This document shows positions 26,401 to 33,175 of a DNA stretch of 64,000 nucleotides, piece after piece; within the stretch, counting starts at the first letter, position 1; every line of letters begins with the position of its first letter. The DNA lies in NCBI RefSeq assembly GCF_018143015.1, contig NC_054748.1, forward strand, positions 16,247,356 through 16,311,355, written 5' to 3'. The notes under the pieces are model-generated. The model did no database searches and was not told the DNA's origin. It was given only the letters and a program-made list of their open reading frames with translations. The translations under genes and the position numbers were made by a program. The DNA is from Lytechinus variegatus (lineage: Eukaryota > Echinodermata > Echinoidea > Temnopleuroida > Toxopneustidae).

Positions 26401-27979
26401 ATCTTTGATATTTTTACATAGAAGAAATACATGTGAGCAGTGAATAATGCTATAAATGTTGTTTGAAAAATCACCACGTTATATAAAACATATAATTAGA
26501 ATGAAAAATTTATATAGAATACTCTTTATTCTATTGAAATATTTTCTATTCTCTTGTCAGAATTAAATAATTGTCAGGCGTTCGATATATTAGAAAGGAG
26601 AAGGGTATTAGTGGTGCCATGCAGGGTCCGCTGAGATAACAGTTCATGAGAGCTGAAGTGGCTCAAGGGCGTTGGTTTGAGCAAGGAGAGGTGCTCATCC
26701 CAGCCATGGCGTAATTTCCTTCAGCAAGAAATTTATCCACACTGTGCTGCACTCAACCCAGGTGAGATGAATGGGTACCCGGTAGGAAGAAATTCCTTGA
26801 ATGCTTTGAGCGCCTAGGCAGCCCAGCTAAAGCCGGGGTAATAATAATAGCAGGGCCCGCTGGGAGAACAGTTTTCGGAACTGAAGCGGCTACCCTGGGT
26901 AAATATACCTATATTATTATTATCCTGGGGAGGTGGGTGTAAATGGTATGGGGATGCACATCTCGGGGAGGTGGAACTAAAATTTAGAAAATCACCTCTT
27001 GAAAGCAGGAGAATGGGTACACATTTCGTTTTGCTTGTGGCCAGTGTTGAAACTCCTCTGCCTCAGCAGGAGGGAGCACGTGCATCGAAGTGCACCCGGC
27101 CCAAGCCTACGTTGTGGCTACCCTGAGTAAATGTTTATTATCGTATTATATTCAGTATAAGAATAATATATGATCATTCCTTGGTTCTTTCTAAAATTAA
27201 AAATATGATTTATGTTTTCATGGCTTAGTTTATATAAGGTGCCAAAAAGTTTGAATCATTAAGCACCAGTACAAAACATGAATAAAATGGGGGGGGGGGC
27301 AGACATGGCGTATGAGAATTAATTTCTTATCAGCTTCGAGGGAGCGAAGCGAGTAAGCCAACAATATGAGGTGTTCAATTAAAAAATCGAATTTTAGACG
27401 GGTTTCGACATAATATTCAGAAATAGTATTTAACGTACCCTTTTCACTTCCTTTACCCTGTTTTCATAGTAGAGAACGTTTGTGGATCCATGACCCCTAA
27501 GGAGCCCCCCATCATGTCCATATGGACGCCAGTATCAAGAAAACTGTAAAAAAAAAAAAGGAGATATACTGCGACTGAATGATGTCCCAGCCTTGCTATC
27601 ACAACATCTAATGATTGGTAAATAGAGTATGAAAGAAAAAACATAGCCTTTGTTTTGCCCCTCAAAATGATTATGAATCACAACAACGACCTACAACAAT
27701 TAAGGAGAGTCAGTAGTTGGAGTCAAAATTAGAATCAAAAGATCAACATCAAGCTTGAACTCAATTGAAACCAATTTAGCTGTCCAGTCACCGACATTAA
27801 CCATTGCAACTCAGTAGCAATAGAGAACTGGTCCCACAGTCCGCTGACATGATACGACATTGTGTGCTGAAAATGAAACTTTCACGAAGATCGAGCACTA
27901 ACCTTCCACAGTGATCATCAACAAGAATATAGTGTTGGTTCCTTTGGCGACCTTGAGGGGATGAGGTGCTCGATCCCAT
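4389..27979 (-). CDS. N-myristoylated EF-hand patatin-like phospholipase (14 exons, 560 aa)
   Basis: This is a predicted lipid acyl hydrolase. I joined 14 exons by matching GT-AG splice sites and codon phases: 27903-27979, 27457-27543, 24296-24488, 21139-21286, 19976-20109, 19200-19338, 18563-18658, 16922-17052, 16101-16186, 11796-11952, 10304-10402, 6899-7057, 5684-5779 and 4389-4469. The protein starts MGSSTSS, a consensus N-myristoylation signal. The patatin core has the GGGAQG oxyanion loop (about 106-111), GASIG with nucleophile Ser137, [19 protein letters not shown], and DGGVLCNYP with catalytic Asp278. Two EF-hand loops (398-409 and 443-454) interrupt the patatin fold before its C-terminal part (RTVLINT, then [12 protein letters not shown]). 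Patatins use this Ser-Asp dyad on phospholipids or acylglycerols. The EF-hands and lipid anchor suggest a calcium-controlled membrane enzyme. I know no standard vertebrate PNPLA with this layout. Exon calls are strong; substrate is unknown. Confidence 0.9.
4626..4834. mobile_element. MITE, family C (CACTGCAAAAACTGTGGTGTT), copy 1
   Basis: The inverted ends are CACAGCAAAAAATGTGGTGT and ACACCACAGTTTTTACGGTG. Close copies lie at 10503-10740, and related ones at about 49727-49962 and 52378-52606. It lies in phospholipase intron 13. Confidence 0.75.
5194..5631 (+). mobile_element. Retroposed insert with 16-bp target duplication
   Basis: AGAAATGGACTGAACT occurs exactly at 5178-5193 and again at 5632-5647. 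The enclosed 438 bp ends in AATAAAACATATAATTATAAAA, a polyadenylation-type tail. This is the signature of target-primed reverse transcription (a LINE 3' end or a retrocopy). No coding sequence is recognised. It sits in phospholipase intron 13. Confidence 0.75.
5684..5779 (-). CDS. Phospholipase exon 13
   Basis: Acceptor TATATAG and donor GTAAGC flank 32 codons, [20 protein letters not shown] then [12 protein letters not shown]. The ERTVLINT strand and the acidic turn match the C-terminal region of patatin domains (bacterial forms read RTIYIDT...DFDLS). Phase 0 at both ends. Confidence 0.88.
5806..5935. repeat. TTGATTGA tetranucleotide repeat
   Basis: Imperfect GATT/TTGA repeats lie just upstream, in gene orientation, of exon 13. 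Confidence 0.8.
6527..6831. repeat. GAT trinucleotide microsatellite
   Basis: Long imperfect GATGAT runs with GATAAT and GACGAT variants, 68 bp from the donor of exon 12. The Met-rich and His-rich open frames over it are artefacts. Confidence 0.92.
6899..7057 (-). CDS. Phospholipase exon 12 (second half of EF-hand 2, return to patatin fold)
   Basis: Fifty-three codons start [16 protein letters not shown], completing the second EF-hand loop begun in exon 11, and end [20 protein letters not shown] then FLE. The intron therefore splits the calcium loop. The [17 protein letters not shown] helix aligns in style with the patatin helix that precedes the last strand. The donor GTGATT is weak but phase 0 fits exon 13. 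Confidence 0.88.
7585..7797. repeat. Nested repeat with AGTCTGCATAGCAGACTA palindromes
   Basis: The block carries AGTCTGCATAGCAGACTA near each end and GGCTCGCTTCGCTCG and TTTGCTTCGCAAACCAG in the middle. A second copy is at about 34680-34880. Confidence 0.65.
9113..9396 (-). mobile_element. tRNA-derived SINE
   Basis: On the minus strand it begins with a tRNA-like head: box A type GTGGCCCAGTGGATTAG and box B GGTTCGAATCC. A body including GCCATGGCGTAATTTCCTTC and CAACCCAGGTGAGGTAAATG follows, ending in a TATTATTATTATT tail. The same body recurs at 17108, 18803, 26640 and 33176. Confidence 0.8.
10104..10260. repeat. AAATAAAT tetranucleotide repeat
   Basis: Repeated AATA/AAAT units with GAATAAAT variants in phospholipase intron 11, near exon 11. 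Confidence 0.85.
10304..10402 (-). CDS. Phospholipase exon 11 (first half of EF-hand 2)
   Basis: Thirty-three codons read [20 protein letters not shown] then [20 protein letters not shown] joins exon 12 IDFHE to form a 12-residue loop with Asp443, Asn445, Asp447 and Glu454 in the calcium-binding positions. Position 6 is Glu rather than the usual Gly. Both splice junctions are phase 0. Confidence 0.9.
10503..10740. mobile_element. MITE, family C, copy 2
   Basis: The ends CACAGCAAAAACTGTGGTGT and ACACCACAGTTTTTACAGTG are near-perfect inverted repeats. The sequence is nearly the same as the copy at 4626, including GTACATAGAGGACCACACCA. Confidence 0.85.
11216..11372. mobile_element. Small inverted-repeat element (TTCGAAGGTTGCTA)
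   Basis: TTTTCGAAGGTTGGCTA at the left and TAGCAACCTTCGAGAA at the right form imperfect inverted ends around TAGCCCGGGCTA-type palindromes. Probably a MITE in phospholipase intron 10. Confidence 0.5.
11796..11952 (-). CDS. Phospholipase exon 10 (EF-hand 1)
   Basis: One base completes Arg364, then 52 codons start [20 protein letters not shown], a basic and charged helix. [12 protein letters not shown] follows as an EF-hand loop at about 398-409, with Asn, Asp, Asn and the position-12 Glu in place. The donor is GTATGT. This is the first half of the calcium-binding insert. Confidence 0.9.
12935..13241. mobile_element. MITE with long inverted ends (GGCCCGTATTCTGAAG)
   Basis: GGCCCGTATTCTGAAGTCGG at the left matches GAATACGGGCC at the right. 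TTAAAGTTGTGGTTTAAGTATGG and its inverse continue the arms, giving termini of more than 50 bp. ATT flanks both sides as a possible short target duplication. Confidence 0.75.
14224..14516. repeat. ACT trinucleotide microsatellite, left part
   Basis: Nearly pure CTA repeats with TTC and GCT variants. The tract is cut by the hAT-like element at 14517-15695 and resumes at 15696. Confidence 0.92.
14517..15695. mobile_element. hAT-like nonautonomous element with GCGAGCGCGAAGCGCGAG array
   Basis: It starts CAGTGGCGTACC and ends GTCAAGCCATTG, imperfect inverted ends beginning CA(G/A)TGGC. It is flanked by ACTACTAC on both sides, although the host is an ACT repeat so the duplication is not independent evidence. 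G-run and C-run sub-terminal tracts enclose repeats with GCGAGCGCGAAGCGCGAG about every 110 bp. No transposase frame is seen. Confidence 0.7.
15696..16080. repeat. ACT then ATT/ATC microsatellite
   Basis: CTA repeats continue to about 15850, then ATT and ATC repeats run to about 16080, ending 21 bp from the donor side of exon 9. Confidence 0.88.
16101..16186 (-). CDS. Phospholipase exon 9
   Basis: Acceptor AACAG and donor GTAAGA flank 28 codons, [20 protein letters not shown] then PIPDTKLA, plus two bases of Arg364. It joins exon 8 in phase 0 to give FGMIIYSDYD, resembling the TLGLRL strand of patatins. The rest is a linker into the EF-hands. Confidence 0.85.
16922..17052 (-). CDS. Phospholipase exon 8
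   Basis: Two bases finish Gly292, then 43 codons begin [20 protein letters not shown] and end [13 protein letters not shown]. The DKTFGMII strand is the patatin segment following the catalytic Asp. Acceptor CTGTAG and donor GTAAGT are good. Confidence 0.88.
17108..17345 (+). mobile_element. tRNA-derived SINE
   Basis: The head GTCGTGGCCTAGTGGGTAAG and box B GGTTCGATTCC are followed by CCTTCAGCAAGGAATGGGTA and GCCGGGGTAATATAGG, then a T-rich tail. Same family as 9113 and 33176. Confidence 0.78.
17441..17700. repeat. CACACTGTG-rich fragment
   Basis: Short relative of the 7130-10100 region, with CACACTGTTAA and GTGTTCACA motifs. Confidence 0.65.
17701..17900 (+). mobile_element. tRNA-derived SINE, diverged
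   Basis: CGTGGATAGTCTCTGG, a box B-like GGGGTTCAAGTCACG and a CCACCCAGGTGTAGTAAATG body place it with the tRNA-derived SINEs, but the head is degraded. Confidence 0.5.
18110..18540. repeat. ATCA / ACCA / GACC tetranucleotide repeats
   Basis: Mixed CAAT, CAAC and CGAC tetranucleotide runs, including an internally duplicated block (about 18230-18330 against 18370-18470). They end about 20 bp from the donor of exon 7. Confidence 0.88.
18563..18658 (-). CDS. Phospholipase exon 7 (catalytic DGG)
   Basis: Acceptor TATCAG precedes two bases that complete Gly260. The exon then reads [20 protein letters not shown] and [22 protein letters not shown] is the diagnostic patatin DGG segment; Asp278 is the predicted dyad aspartate. 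A nearer AG at TTTCCAG would delete four residues and gives a worse patatin match (SIPGVFFPV is expected). Confidence 0.93.
18803..19072 (+). mobile_element. tRNA-derived SINE
   Basis: CTCGTGGCCCAGTGGATTA starts the head. GCCATGGCGTAATTTCCTTC and CAACCCAGGTGAGGTAAATG form the body, and TTATTATTATTATCATTATT forms the tail. It lies in intron 6. Confidence 0.8.
19200..19338 (-). CDS. Phospholipase exon 6
   Basis: After a pyrimidine-rich acceptor (CTTTCATCCAG), 46 codons start [20 protein letters not shown] and end [16 protein letters not shown] plus one base. LCVVVTNLS and [14 protein letters not shown] are standard patatin strand and helix signatures between the nucleophile and the DGG motif. 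Donor GTATGA. Confidence 0.92.
19690..19970. repeat. GAA-rich purine tract
   Basis: AAGAAG, GTAGAAG and GAGGAG runs, right next to the donor of exon 5. Confidence 0.85.
19976..20109 (-). CDS. Phospholipase exon 5
   Basis: Two bases complete Asp169, then 44 codons read [20 protein letters not shown] and on to DDPDATFK. It forms the region between the nucleophile elbow and the TN-L-S strand. Acceptor CTTCAG and donor GTATTT; junction phases agree on both sides. Confidence 0.88.
20113..20310. repeat. GATAAT / AATAAT microsatellite
   Basis: ATGATAATAATGATGATAATA type repeats immediately upstream, in gene orientation, of exon 5. Confidence 0.85.
20319..20830 (-). mobile_element. SINE-like fragments
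   Basis: AAAGCGCTTAGAACG and GGAATTACTCCCTACTGGT are the minus-strand body of the SINE family. GAGCCGCCATCC and CCACTCTACGCGGG near 20790-20820 look like a degraded tRNA head. Between them lies a C-run and G-run tract of about 80 bp. Confidence 0.45.
21139..21286 (-). CDS. Phospholipase exon 4 (nucleophile elbow)
   Basis: Acceptor CGAACAG precedes 49 codons starting [20 protein letters not shown] and [15 protein letters not shown] is the G-x-S-x-G nucleophile elbow, with Ser137. The [14 protein letters not shown] junction with exon 3 matches patatins, where the glycine loop leads into a helix before this motif. Donor GTATGC. Confidence 0.94.
21350..21830. mobile_element. Foldback MITE family A, copy 2
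   Basis: GGAGAAGTCCACCTCAACAA starts the left arm, and TTTTGTGAAAAATAAGCGAA lies in the right arm. The right tip is lost. Confidence 0.75.
22200..22740. mobile_element. Foldback MITE family A, copy 3
   Basis: It has both arms, from CTCCACCCCAACAAAAAGTT to TTGTTGGGGTGGACTTGACC. The long arms should fold into a hairpin. No coding capacity. Confidence 0.82.
22741..22850 (+). repeat. Fragment of the 370-bp dispersed repeat
   Basis: AATCTGAGCTGGAAGGTCG and ATATGTTACAAAAATGAAGCC match positions about 610-700. Confidence 0.65.
22853..23004. mobile_element. MITE (CAGGGGCCCGTTGCAGAAAG)
   Basis: CAGGGGCCCGTTGCAGAAAG at the left and CTTTCTGCAACGGGCCCC at the right are near-perfect inverted ends. Further AGTTGCAATC / GCGCAACT repeats continue inward. 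Related copies lie at 25247, 33931 and about 40475. Confidence 0.85.
23565..23642 (-). pseudogene. Decayed duplicate of phospholipase exon 3 (pseudo-exon B)
   Basis: The minus strand reads [19 protein letters not shown] and then falls out of frame. It compares with [19 protein letters not shown] in the intact exon. The glycine loop is broken and the donor region survives as GTACGT. The 5' half of the exon and its acceptor are absent. Confidence 0.85.
23843..23921 (-). pseudogene. Decayed duplicate of phospholipase exon 3 (pseudo-exon A)
   Basis: The minus strand reads [20 protein letters not shown] and then shifts frame through small deletions totalling about 4 bases. The first Gly of the loop is Glu, and the donor GTACGT remains. 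It lacks the 5' half of the exon, so it is unlikely to splice productively. Confidence 0.86.
24296..24488 (-). CDS. Phospholipase exon 3 (glycine-rich oxyanion loop)
   Basis: One base completes Gly55, then 64 codons begin [20 protein letters not shown], an acidic and probably disordered linker, and end [20 protein letters not shown] then Cys. [17 protein letters not shown] is the patatin N-terminal strand and oxyanion loop. The donor is GTACGT and phase 0 leads to exon 4. This is the only intact one of three tandem copies. Confidence 0.93.
24633..24741. mobile_element. Very short hAT-like MITE
   Basis: CAGGGGCAGATCCAGGATTT begins after a CTAT repeat, and CCACTGGATCTG ends it before a GTCT repeat. 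G-runs inside match the ends of the larger CAGGGGCGGATCC family. Confidence 0.6.
24745..25246. other. Intron sequence with no recognised gene
   Basis: CTAT microsatellite then plain AT-rich sequence within phospholipase intron 2. Nothing further is seen. Confidence 0.5.
25247..25365. mobile_element. MITE (CAGGGGCCCGTTGCAGAAAG), partial
   Basis: The left end is as in the copy at 22853. The right end runs into another element starting GGGGCCCGTTTCACGGAG. Confidence 0.7.
25964..26034 (+). mobile_element. tRNA-like SINE head (Met-type CAT anticodon)
   Basis: GATGGCTCAGTGGCAGAGCG (box A), CCCGTCTCATGAACGGG (anticodon arm) and GGTTCGATC (box B) are present. The acceptor and T stems do not pair, so this is a SINE head or tRNA pseudogene rather than a working tRNA. 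The tail continues ACTTTAAAAGATGGGGCC. Confidence 0.7.
26050..27440. other. Intron 2 sequence, mostly unassigned
   Basis: It contains a SINE fragment at about 26690-26860 (GCCATGGCGTAATTTCCTTC, GCTGCACTCAACCCAGGTGA) and a G-run tract with a GGAGCGAAGCGAGTAAG motif near 27290-27360. The remainder shows no gene. Confidence 0.5.
27457..27543 (-). CDS. Phospholipase exon 2
   Basis: A T-rich acceptor (TTTTACAG) precedes one base completing Ser26. The exon then reads [20 protein letters not shown] and QTFSTMKT plus two bases of Gly55. It has no domain match. Phases fit exon 1 and exon 3. Donor GTAAAG. Confidence 0.82.
27903..27979 (-). CDS. Phospholipase exon 1 (start codon, myristoylation signal)
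   Basis: ATG sits in a good context (GAAAAATGG, A at -3 and G at +4). The protein begins [20 protein letters not shown] then DDHCG. Gly2 with Ser6 fits the N-myristoyltransferase consensus. The donor GTTAGT leaves phase 2, which exon 2 completes as Ser. A distal exon at 60131-60201 ends in the same phase. Confidence 0.8.
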
Positions 27980-28032
27980 TTTTCGATGATGTTAGATGTC
28001 TCCAATTATCAGATATGAGTCTCTACCACTTT

Positions 28033-28039
28033 GTATATA
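28033..28039 (-). promoter_or_regulatory. Possible TATA box upstream of phospholipase exon 1
   Basis: The minus strand reads GTTATATACAAAG about 55 bases upstream of the ATG, which would place the start site about 25-30 bases before the start codon. Composition in this AT-rich DNA makes chance occurrence likely. Confidence 0.25.
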
Positions 28040-28242
28040 ACTATCCCCTTTCCTGTCATCTGGGCGAACAATATTGTCTACCCAGCTTTTGTTAAATGAG
28101 TTATAAGTTTACCGAACTGTGTATAGTTAATGCTTTGCTATAGCTCTCTTGAAATCGAGACGTATAAATACAGTCATGCGCGGTGATTTCGAGAACGTTG
28201 TGGGTCCGGGAGATGCGGGGGGCGGGTCGCAAGATGATGATG

Positions 28243-28690
28243 ATGATCATCATGCACAGCATTTGTATAGCGCCAAATATCTGTCAAAGACATTCAAATA
28301 CGTATTGGAGGAGCCAGCCAATCTGGGTCGCCTAGAAGGGCGTGCACATGCACAGAACTGTGACCCACAGGTCTCTCCTCCCGATAACTGGTTGGGGAAT
28401 GCAGGTGGACCAGTACACCGGAGTCCCCCCCCCCCCACTCTTCTTCGAAGTAGTGCAGTGGGTTCTTAACGTGCAAATGTGGTGATTCTCCTCTACACGG
28501 GGCCTCCATTTAACGTCCTATTCGAGGGACGGAGTGTTTGCCAATGTGACATAGCCTGCATCTATGAAACAGGGGAGAGAGGTTTACACACAACACACTG
28601 GCTTCAGTCATCCGCCCGGGGTGGACTCGAGCCCACGATCTTTGGTTCGACGGGCAGACGCTTTACCGAATGAGCCAACTTCGCAAGAAG
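28243..28690 (-). mobile_element. tRNA-derived SINE (minus strand)
   Basis: On the minus strand GTTGGCTCATTCGGTAAAGC and GTGGGCTCGAGTCC are box A and B. A body with GTTAAATGGAGGCCCCGTG follows, with a TTTGGCGCTATACAAATGC end typical of echinoderm and other marine SINE tails. Confidence 0.7.
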
Positions 28691-28699
28691 ACACCTCAT

Positions 28700-30320
28700 T
28701 CTTTCAAGTTTCAAGTTTATTTTTATTGATTTCAAATCCAAACATAAAGGATTACAATCAAAATAAAATTCACATTTCTTACAACGCGTGGTCCTTATTT
28801 TTTATTTGAATTTTATTTGTTCTCTCTCAACATGCTCAACTTTTCTCCATCCCAAACCCTATCTATTCTGCGAGGATTTCAATGAGAAAGGCTGCATGGC
28901 ATCGAACAAAAGTTGCAATAACAAATGAACATTTCCAACAATAAACATAGTCACAAATTAAACAAAACGAAAACCAAAGGAAAAACATTAAAACAAATCA
29001 AATGCAGAAAAAACAACTACGTGCTGTTTCACTTGACTATATGTCAATTAACAGGGCATAATAATTCTTATCAAAACAATAATCATCAGGTACTAAAAAG
29101 TCGTTCTAATTTATCAACTGCAAAATTATCACGTAATATGTGAAATATTTGTTATTGCTTTAATTTGAGGCCTTCTCTCATGAGCAACTGTACATACTTT
29201 GAAACTTGAGGGGAGGGGGGGGGCTCCATGATTATCGCACTGACGTACTTCTCTTAAAAAAGAACAAAAAAGAGGGGGGAAACGGAAAGGAGGTTTGATC
29301 AACAAAATGTCAAAAATCTAAAGTGGCGCGATATAAGCAACATCCCCGATAAAAGTCCGTGAGAGGCCGAAAATGATGTGAATATTGCGTTTATAATCCC
29401 CCTTCTCTTGTTTTTTCTGTAGATTCGTCATTACCCAGCTGATAGTGTAAATCTGTAGCAATGTTTGATTACGAAATCAACAATACAAATTGAGACTTGG
29501 ATAATTCATTTCGATCTTGGTGATGTCTTTTGAATTTCACATCAACACACTATTTTTCTTCTTCCTCGCCTAATTTTTCTTTCTCCTCCCTCTCCTTTCT
29601 ACTTTGTACTTTAGCTCCTCTCATTTCTTCATCATGTTAATCTCTTCTGAACCCGCCCCCCCCCACTTCTTTTACTTCTTGTTCATCCTCATCCCTTTCT
29701 TACGATTTCTTGCCCCCCCCCCCGTAACATGAAAAACACCGTATTCTCTGCGTTTCCTACTCATATATTTCATCATTCACTTTTTTTTCCACACTGTCGT
29801 TTTATCTTCTCACTCTGTCCATTTTCGTCGGGGGGGGGCTCTTATTTTTATTTGGCAACCAGTCAAATTTGACTATTTTCGCCATCATAAATATTATGTT
29901 ATTAAAGTTTGTTTTCTTTGAAAAAATGAATAAAGTGAAATCAAAATGTGTATTTCCCTTTCCTTTCTTTTTTCTTTTTCTTTTCTATGTATTTTTAGGA
30001 TATCTAGGATTTAAAGTCGAGTAGATGTGTCTCTCAATTTAAAACCGGCTAGGGCTTTTACTGAAAATATGTTATATACGCCTACCAGTATCCAAGTAAA
30101 ACCTAGGATGGAGATGACAGAGAAAGAAATGAGGAAAATCACAGCTCCAATCCTACACCCGTACCGGAGTATGGGGATACGTCTGTCCCGCGTTGATGTG
30201 AACATCAACGTCAGTGAAGTCTCGATCTTTCCCGGAGACAAGACGCCTTTAAATCGATCAAAGCTATTACGTTATTCCCAATTACAAAAAAACCAACCGA
30301 TTGGATTTGGTTTCAGTGGT
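28700..30320. other. Intergenic AT-rich sequence, no supported gene
   Basis: Homopolymer G and C runs (29210, 29660, 29710, 29830) and pyrimidine-rich stretches. Overlapping frames at 30011-30455 on both strands have no recognisable domain. Confidence 0.5.
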
Positions 30321-30326
30321 GTAGCT

Positions 30327-30850
30327 AAACTTACATTGACGAGTGGATACCATGCGCCCCCCCCAAAAAAAAAAAAACGTAAAAAGGATGTCTTTTTCAA
30401 GGTAGGGCCCGTTACTTTACGTAACCTGATTAGGGTGTCAAAAACACAAAAATAATGACAAAAGGGTATTTATTTTGTTAGGAAAGCTACGTGTTTCGGG
30501 TCGAATTTGTGGGGATGATAATACAAAATTTAAATGTTTTATAAAGTATGTCCTTTTTGCCCCAACATTAAGTGTTTAGAGTCCGATTTTCGCGATGTGT
30601 GGAAGGAAGGTGGAGCCGTACTAAACCAAATGATGTGTAAAAGTAAAACCGACGACCGACGGACCCGTGACATATCGCTGTACTTGTTTAGGGGTTCATT
30701 TCAGGGAATACTTGCCAAGGGTATCGTTTGTTCCCAATACCTGTTAAGGGTATGGTTTCACACGCCAGTACTTGTTATGGGGTGCATTTTCAGAACATGG
30801 AAAATACTTGTTTAGGGTGCTTTTCGAGACCCCATGGTCGCGCATGCAGG
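30327..30850. mobile_element. hAT-like MITE family B, copy 2
   Basis: CTTACATTGACGAGTGGATA starts it, and CGAGACCCCATGGTCGCGCA ends it with a degraded tip. GTGTTTAGGG and TTAAGGGTA motifs recur inside. Confidence 0.78.
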
Positions 30851-31066
30851 TATCAACTTGGACTCCCTCCTGCTTTTAGCACCTAGCTAAATCTTTCCAC
30901 TCTAGCTAGTTTCTTTTTCCTTTTTTTCAAATAGACGATTTCGTAGTTACTTCATGGGCAATTTTGGTCAAATGACCTTTTATTTCTTTCATTATGATAT
31001 GCAGATTTCAAAGCAAGATATTACATTAGCTTGCATTACATCGTACAATGAAGCAATTGAACAGAC

Positions 31067-31227
31067 CAGGGGACCGTTTCATCAACATTTTTATCTGACA
31101 AGTTGTCAGATCTGACATCTTTCCTTGATTCTGATTGGCTGAGAGGCACTGTTACTACAGTAACTGTCGGATAAAATGGGACTTGTCGGATAAATCGTCC
31201 GACAAGTCCTTTCATGAAACGCTCCCC
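31067..31227. mobile_element. MITE, family D (GGACTTGTCGGACG)
   Basis: CAGGGGACCGTTTCATCAAC and TTTCATGAAACGCTCCCC are inverted ends. The inner arms carry GTCAGATCTGAC and GATAAAATGGGACTTGTCGG. Relatives lie at about 40338-40475 and 53470-53635. Confidence 0.72.
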
Positions 31228-31415
31228 AGGGGGTGTTTCACAAAGATTTAAGTATGACTTAAGTCGCACTTAAATGCCGACACGTACATGATATGCAACG
31301 CGCGATCTTATTGATAGATTGACGCAGTAGTGCGCGTCCTCATGGCACGATCTGACCAATGTGGTCAAGCCTTTCATACCGTACGCAACTCGGCATTTAA
31401 GTGCATGCCGAGTTG
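31228..31415. mobile_element. MITE-like element (GGGGGTGTTTCACAAAG)
   Basis: GTTTCACAAAGATTTAAGTA with GACTTAAGTCGCACTTAAATGCCG at the left and GGCATTTAAGTGCATGCCGA at the right make partly inverted arms. Abuts the preceding element. Confidence 0.5.
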
Positions 31416-32090
31416 TGGTTTTCATTTACATCCACAAAAACAACAATGCGTCCACAAATTACTGGTATTTCACAGTTTGCCAAGTACATTGTGCCACATG
31501 CTATGATATGCATTCAAAGTAGGAATGCAACAAATACCTTCATAAAGTGTTCATTGGTGTGCTGTTCTAGTCACCTGGTCTATTCAATTTCTTCATCCTG
31601 CTATGTAAGGCAAGCTTGCGCAATATCTTGCTTTGAAATATGCCTATCATATTGAAAAGAGTGAAAGGTCATTTGACCAAAATTGTCCATGAGGAACTAC
31701 GAACTGGTCTATAGGAAAGGATCTTTGGCAAGAGATGCAGGTCATGCAGTTGATAGTCAACTGGAAAATAAAATAACAAAGCTTGAACTGAATACATCAA
31801 AACTGGAACTGAATAGTTAAAGGGAACAAGTGAACCATGAACATGACTAAGGAAACCAAATTAAAAATATAGCTAATATGCTACACCATATTGATATCAT
31901 TATAATACATATTGTTAGATTCCAGAAGAGCTTAGCGGGAATAGAGGGATAGAATGTGAGGTGTTTAAACTATATAGTTCCTGGGTTTTATATAAAAAAA
32001 TATTTGCTTATTAACGCTCAATGCTTCGTGGGGGACGAGGCGACACTAGGTAAACACTACACAATGAAATAAAAAGTGGATACCAAACTC
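31416..32090. other. No gene recognised
   Basis: Includes an inverted echo of 30950-31030 (AAGTACATTGTGCC, AAAATTGTCCATGAGG), so 30940-31710 may itself be a large foldback element with MITEs inside. Confidence 0.4.
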
Positions 32091-32655
32091 GGGGGGGGGG
32101 GCACTTACATTGACGAGTGGATATCATGCGCGACCAACAAACACGTAAAAAGGATGTATTTTTCAAGAGAGGGCACGTTACATACGTTACGTGAAAAGGG
32201 TGTCAAAAACACAAAAATAATGAAGAAAGGGTATCTATTTCGCTAAGAAAGCTACGTGTTAAGGGTCAAATTTTCGGGGATGATAAAAAATCAAAACGTT
32301 TCAAATAAGGATGTCCTTTTTGCTCCAGCGCTACGTGTTTAGAGTCCGATTTGCGCGAGGTGTGAAAGGTGGGGTCGTACTAATAAAACCAAACTGGTGT
32401 GCAAAGGTAAAACCGACGACCGACGGACCCGTGACACAACAATAAATTATCGCTGTACTTGTTCAGGGGTTCATTTCAGGGAATACTTGCCAAGAGTATT
32501 GTTTTGTTTCCAATACTTGTTAAGGGTAGGGTTTCAGTTGCCAATACTTGTTAAGGGGGTGCATTTTCAGAAATGGAAAATTCGTGTTTAGGGTGCTTTT
32601 CGAGACCCCATGGTCGCGCATGGTATCCATGCACTCGTCAATTGAAGTGGCCCCC
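32091..32655. mobile_element. hAT-like MITE family B, copy 3
   Basis: Starts in a G run, then CACTTACATTGACGAGTGGA. Ends TGGTATCCATGCACTCGTCA. Confidence 0.82.
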
Positions 32656-33175
32656 GGACCAAACTCCAGAAGCAGTGATTGCTAGCGGGCCGTGTGGAAA
32701 ATTTCATCTTTGCATTTACAAATCTATATCGTGTGCAAATCTTTGACTGAGCTCTTTGGCAATTATGCATATTTCTGTCCGTTTTCCACACGGGACCTAG
32801 CTCAGTGATAGTTGATCTAGATATACAAAATGAATAGGTGATCTATTTAGTGATCACTCTTTTCCAGCCTACATACCCTACAGTTGGTGGATTGGTTCAC
32901 CTATCACCAGTGTATCACGTTGAAAAGTCTTTGATCCATTTTGTACTACGTACAGGTATGTTATCCTTCATTTGCGCCCAAAATGGCTCTAATGCTACAA
33001 AGGTTTTATCATTAGCCTGTGCTTCAGATTTGAATTATTTCGGGCTACATATTATTGATATAGTCTAAAGTGGTTACGCCTGTTACAATCGGTAATGTCG
33101 CAGCGACGCATATTGTCACAGTCAACGCATAATGTCGCAGCTTTTCCATAATCATGTCACTGGTCCTGATAACGG

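Noticed and set aside
30011..30455. Overlapping frames on both strands, the minus one with a hydrophobic stretch, plus an FYLDTG segment resembling exon 2
   Set aside because: No domain, no convincing splice pair with the phospholipase, and an in-frame stop soon after the FYLDTG match; the similarity is too short to call a duplicated exon.
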